Shown here piece after piece: positions 63,701 to 64,000 of a DNA stretch of 64,000 nt. Made by a program: the position numbers and the translations under genes. Position 1 is the first letter of the stretch. Every line of letters begins with the position of its first letter. Origin of the DNA: Holacanthus passer (taxonomy: Eukaryota; Chordata; Actinopteri; Pomacanthidae). Location: assembly GCA_025331565.1 (NCBI GenBank), contig JAFREQ010000063.1, positions 496,001 through 560,000 on the forward strand, read 5' to 3'. The notes under the pieces were generated by a model. It did no database searches and was not told where the DNA came from. It was given only the letters and a program-made list of their open reading frames with translations.

Positions 63701-64000
63701 GGCAGATAAAACAAAGGCAAACAGTAAAATTAACCTTGTGCAAAATTTCGTGTGCAGTAAAGTTCAGTTTAATCTCCAGAGCAGGTTCAGTAATCTGGCT
63801 AACCTGTCGTTTAAAACCTGTCTGATTATGTGACTGCTCCTGCTTCTTGCTCTGTGGGACTCCACTGCAGAAATGTCACCGTGTTCCCAGATCTCAACAA
63901 TTACTTTCACTTGCCGCAGCTTTCAAAGCCTTTGCCAAAACTTGGTGCTTTAAATATGTCATCTCAAGCACCCGCTGCACAAAGAGCAACGTACTGCCGG
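60750..64000. other. Gene-poor right end
   Basis: No gene recognised. A GA-rich tract is at ~61,263-61,320. The TAAT-rich block 61.33-61.70 kb could be a conserved homeodomain-responsive element but is untested. A 98-codon open frame at 62,932-63,228 has no domain or splice support. Confidence 0.45.

Noticed and set aside
45000..64000. let-7/miR-100/miR-125 cluster, which in human lies beyond SORL1 on the same arm
   Set aside because: I looked for the mature sequences on both strands by eye and saw none.
1..64000. tRNA, rRNA, CRISPR, bacterial or viral genes
   Set aside because: No cloverleaf with B-box, no array of spaced repeats, no compact intronless operon; sequence is plainly vertebrate.

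Overview
This window is vertebrate nuclear DNA, almost certainly from a teleost fish and probably a percomorph. It has multi-exon genes with GT-AG introns, four recognisable protein-coding genes, long AT-rich intergenic stretches, and several dispersed repeat families that I associate with percomorph genomes. Nothing bacterial or viral is visible, and I see no tRNA, rRNA or CRISPR. All gene models were built by hand from reading frames, splice signals, exon phase bookkeeping and remembered family sequence; no database was searched.

Layout, left to right. (1) 1-9,741, minus strand: tecta (alpha-tectorin), 13 coding exons running off the left edge. It encodes a signal peptide, a NIDO domain, three VWD-C8-TIL modules and the start of a fourth. 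(2) 9.9-21.8 kb: intergenic, with candidate non-coding leader exons and promoter for tecta, a G-quadruplex-type tract, and an unidentified plus-strand 3' exon ending at 14,989 with a polyadenylation signal. (3) 21,822-31.6 kb, minus: tbcel, a tubulin-folding cofactor E-like protein with leucine-rich repeats and a ubiquitin-like C-terminus, seven coding exons plus a non-coding first exon beside an ETS/CRE-like promoter. (4) 34,742-39,795, plus: a PLEKHB1 (evectin-1)-type gene with PH domain and C-terminal hydrophobic tail, six coding exons. (5) 41,200-44.95 kb, minus: sc5d (sterol C5-desaturase, lathosterol oxidase), four coding exons plus a non-coding first exon by a promoter with several CCAAT boxes. 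(6) 45-64 kb: a gene-poor stretch with a decayed LINE reverse transcriptase fragment, an internally deleted Tc1/mariner copy and other repeats, but no gene I can support.

The genes do not form a pathway. Alpha-tectorin is an inner-ear extracellular matrix protein, TBCEL destabilises tubulin, the PLEKHB protein is a membrane-associated PH protein of sensory and neural cells, and SC5D is a cholesterol-synthesis enzyme in the ER. Their grouping is a synteny signal: in human, TBCEL, TECTA and SC5D are neighbours on 11q23-24 in that order. Here TBCEL still lies directly upstream of TECTA on the same strand, but SC5D lies on the other side of TBCEL and a PLEKHB1-type gene (11q13 in human) sits between them. 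I found no new biological system. The observations most worth checking are the unidentified coding exon near 14.9 kb and the remodelled third VWD region of alpha-tectorin.
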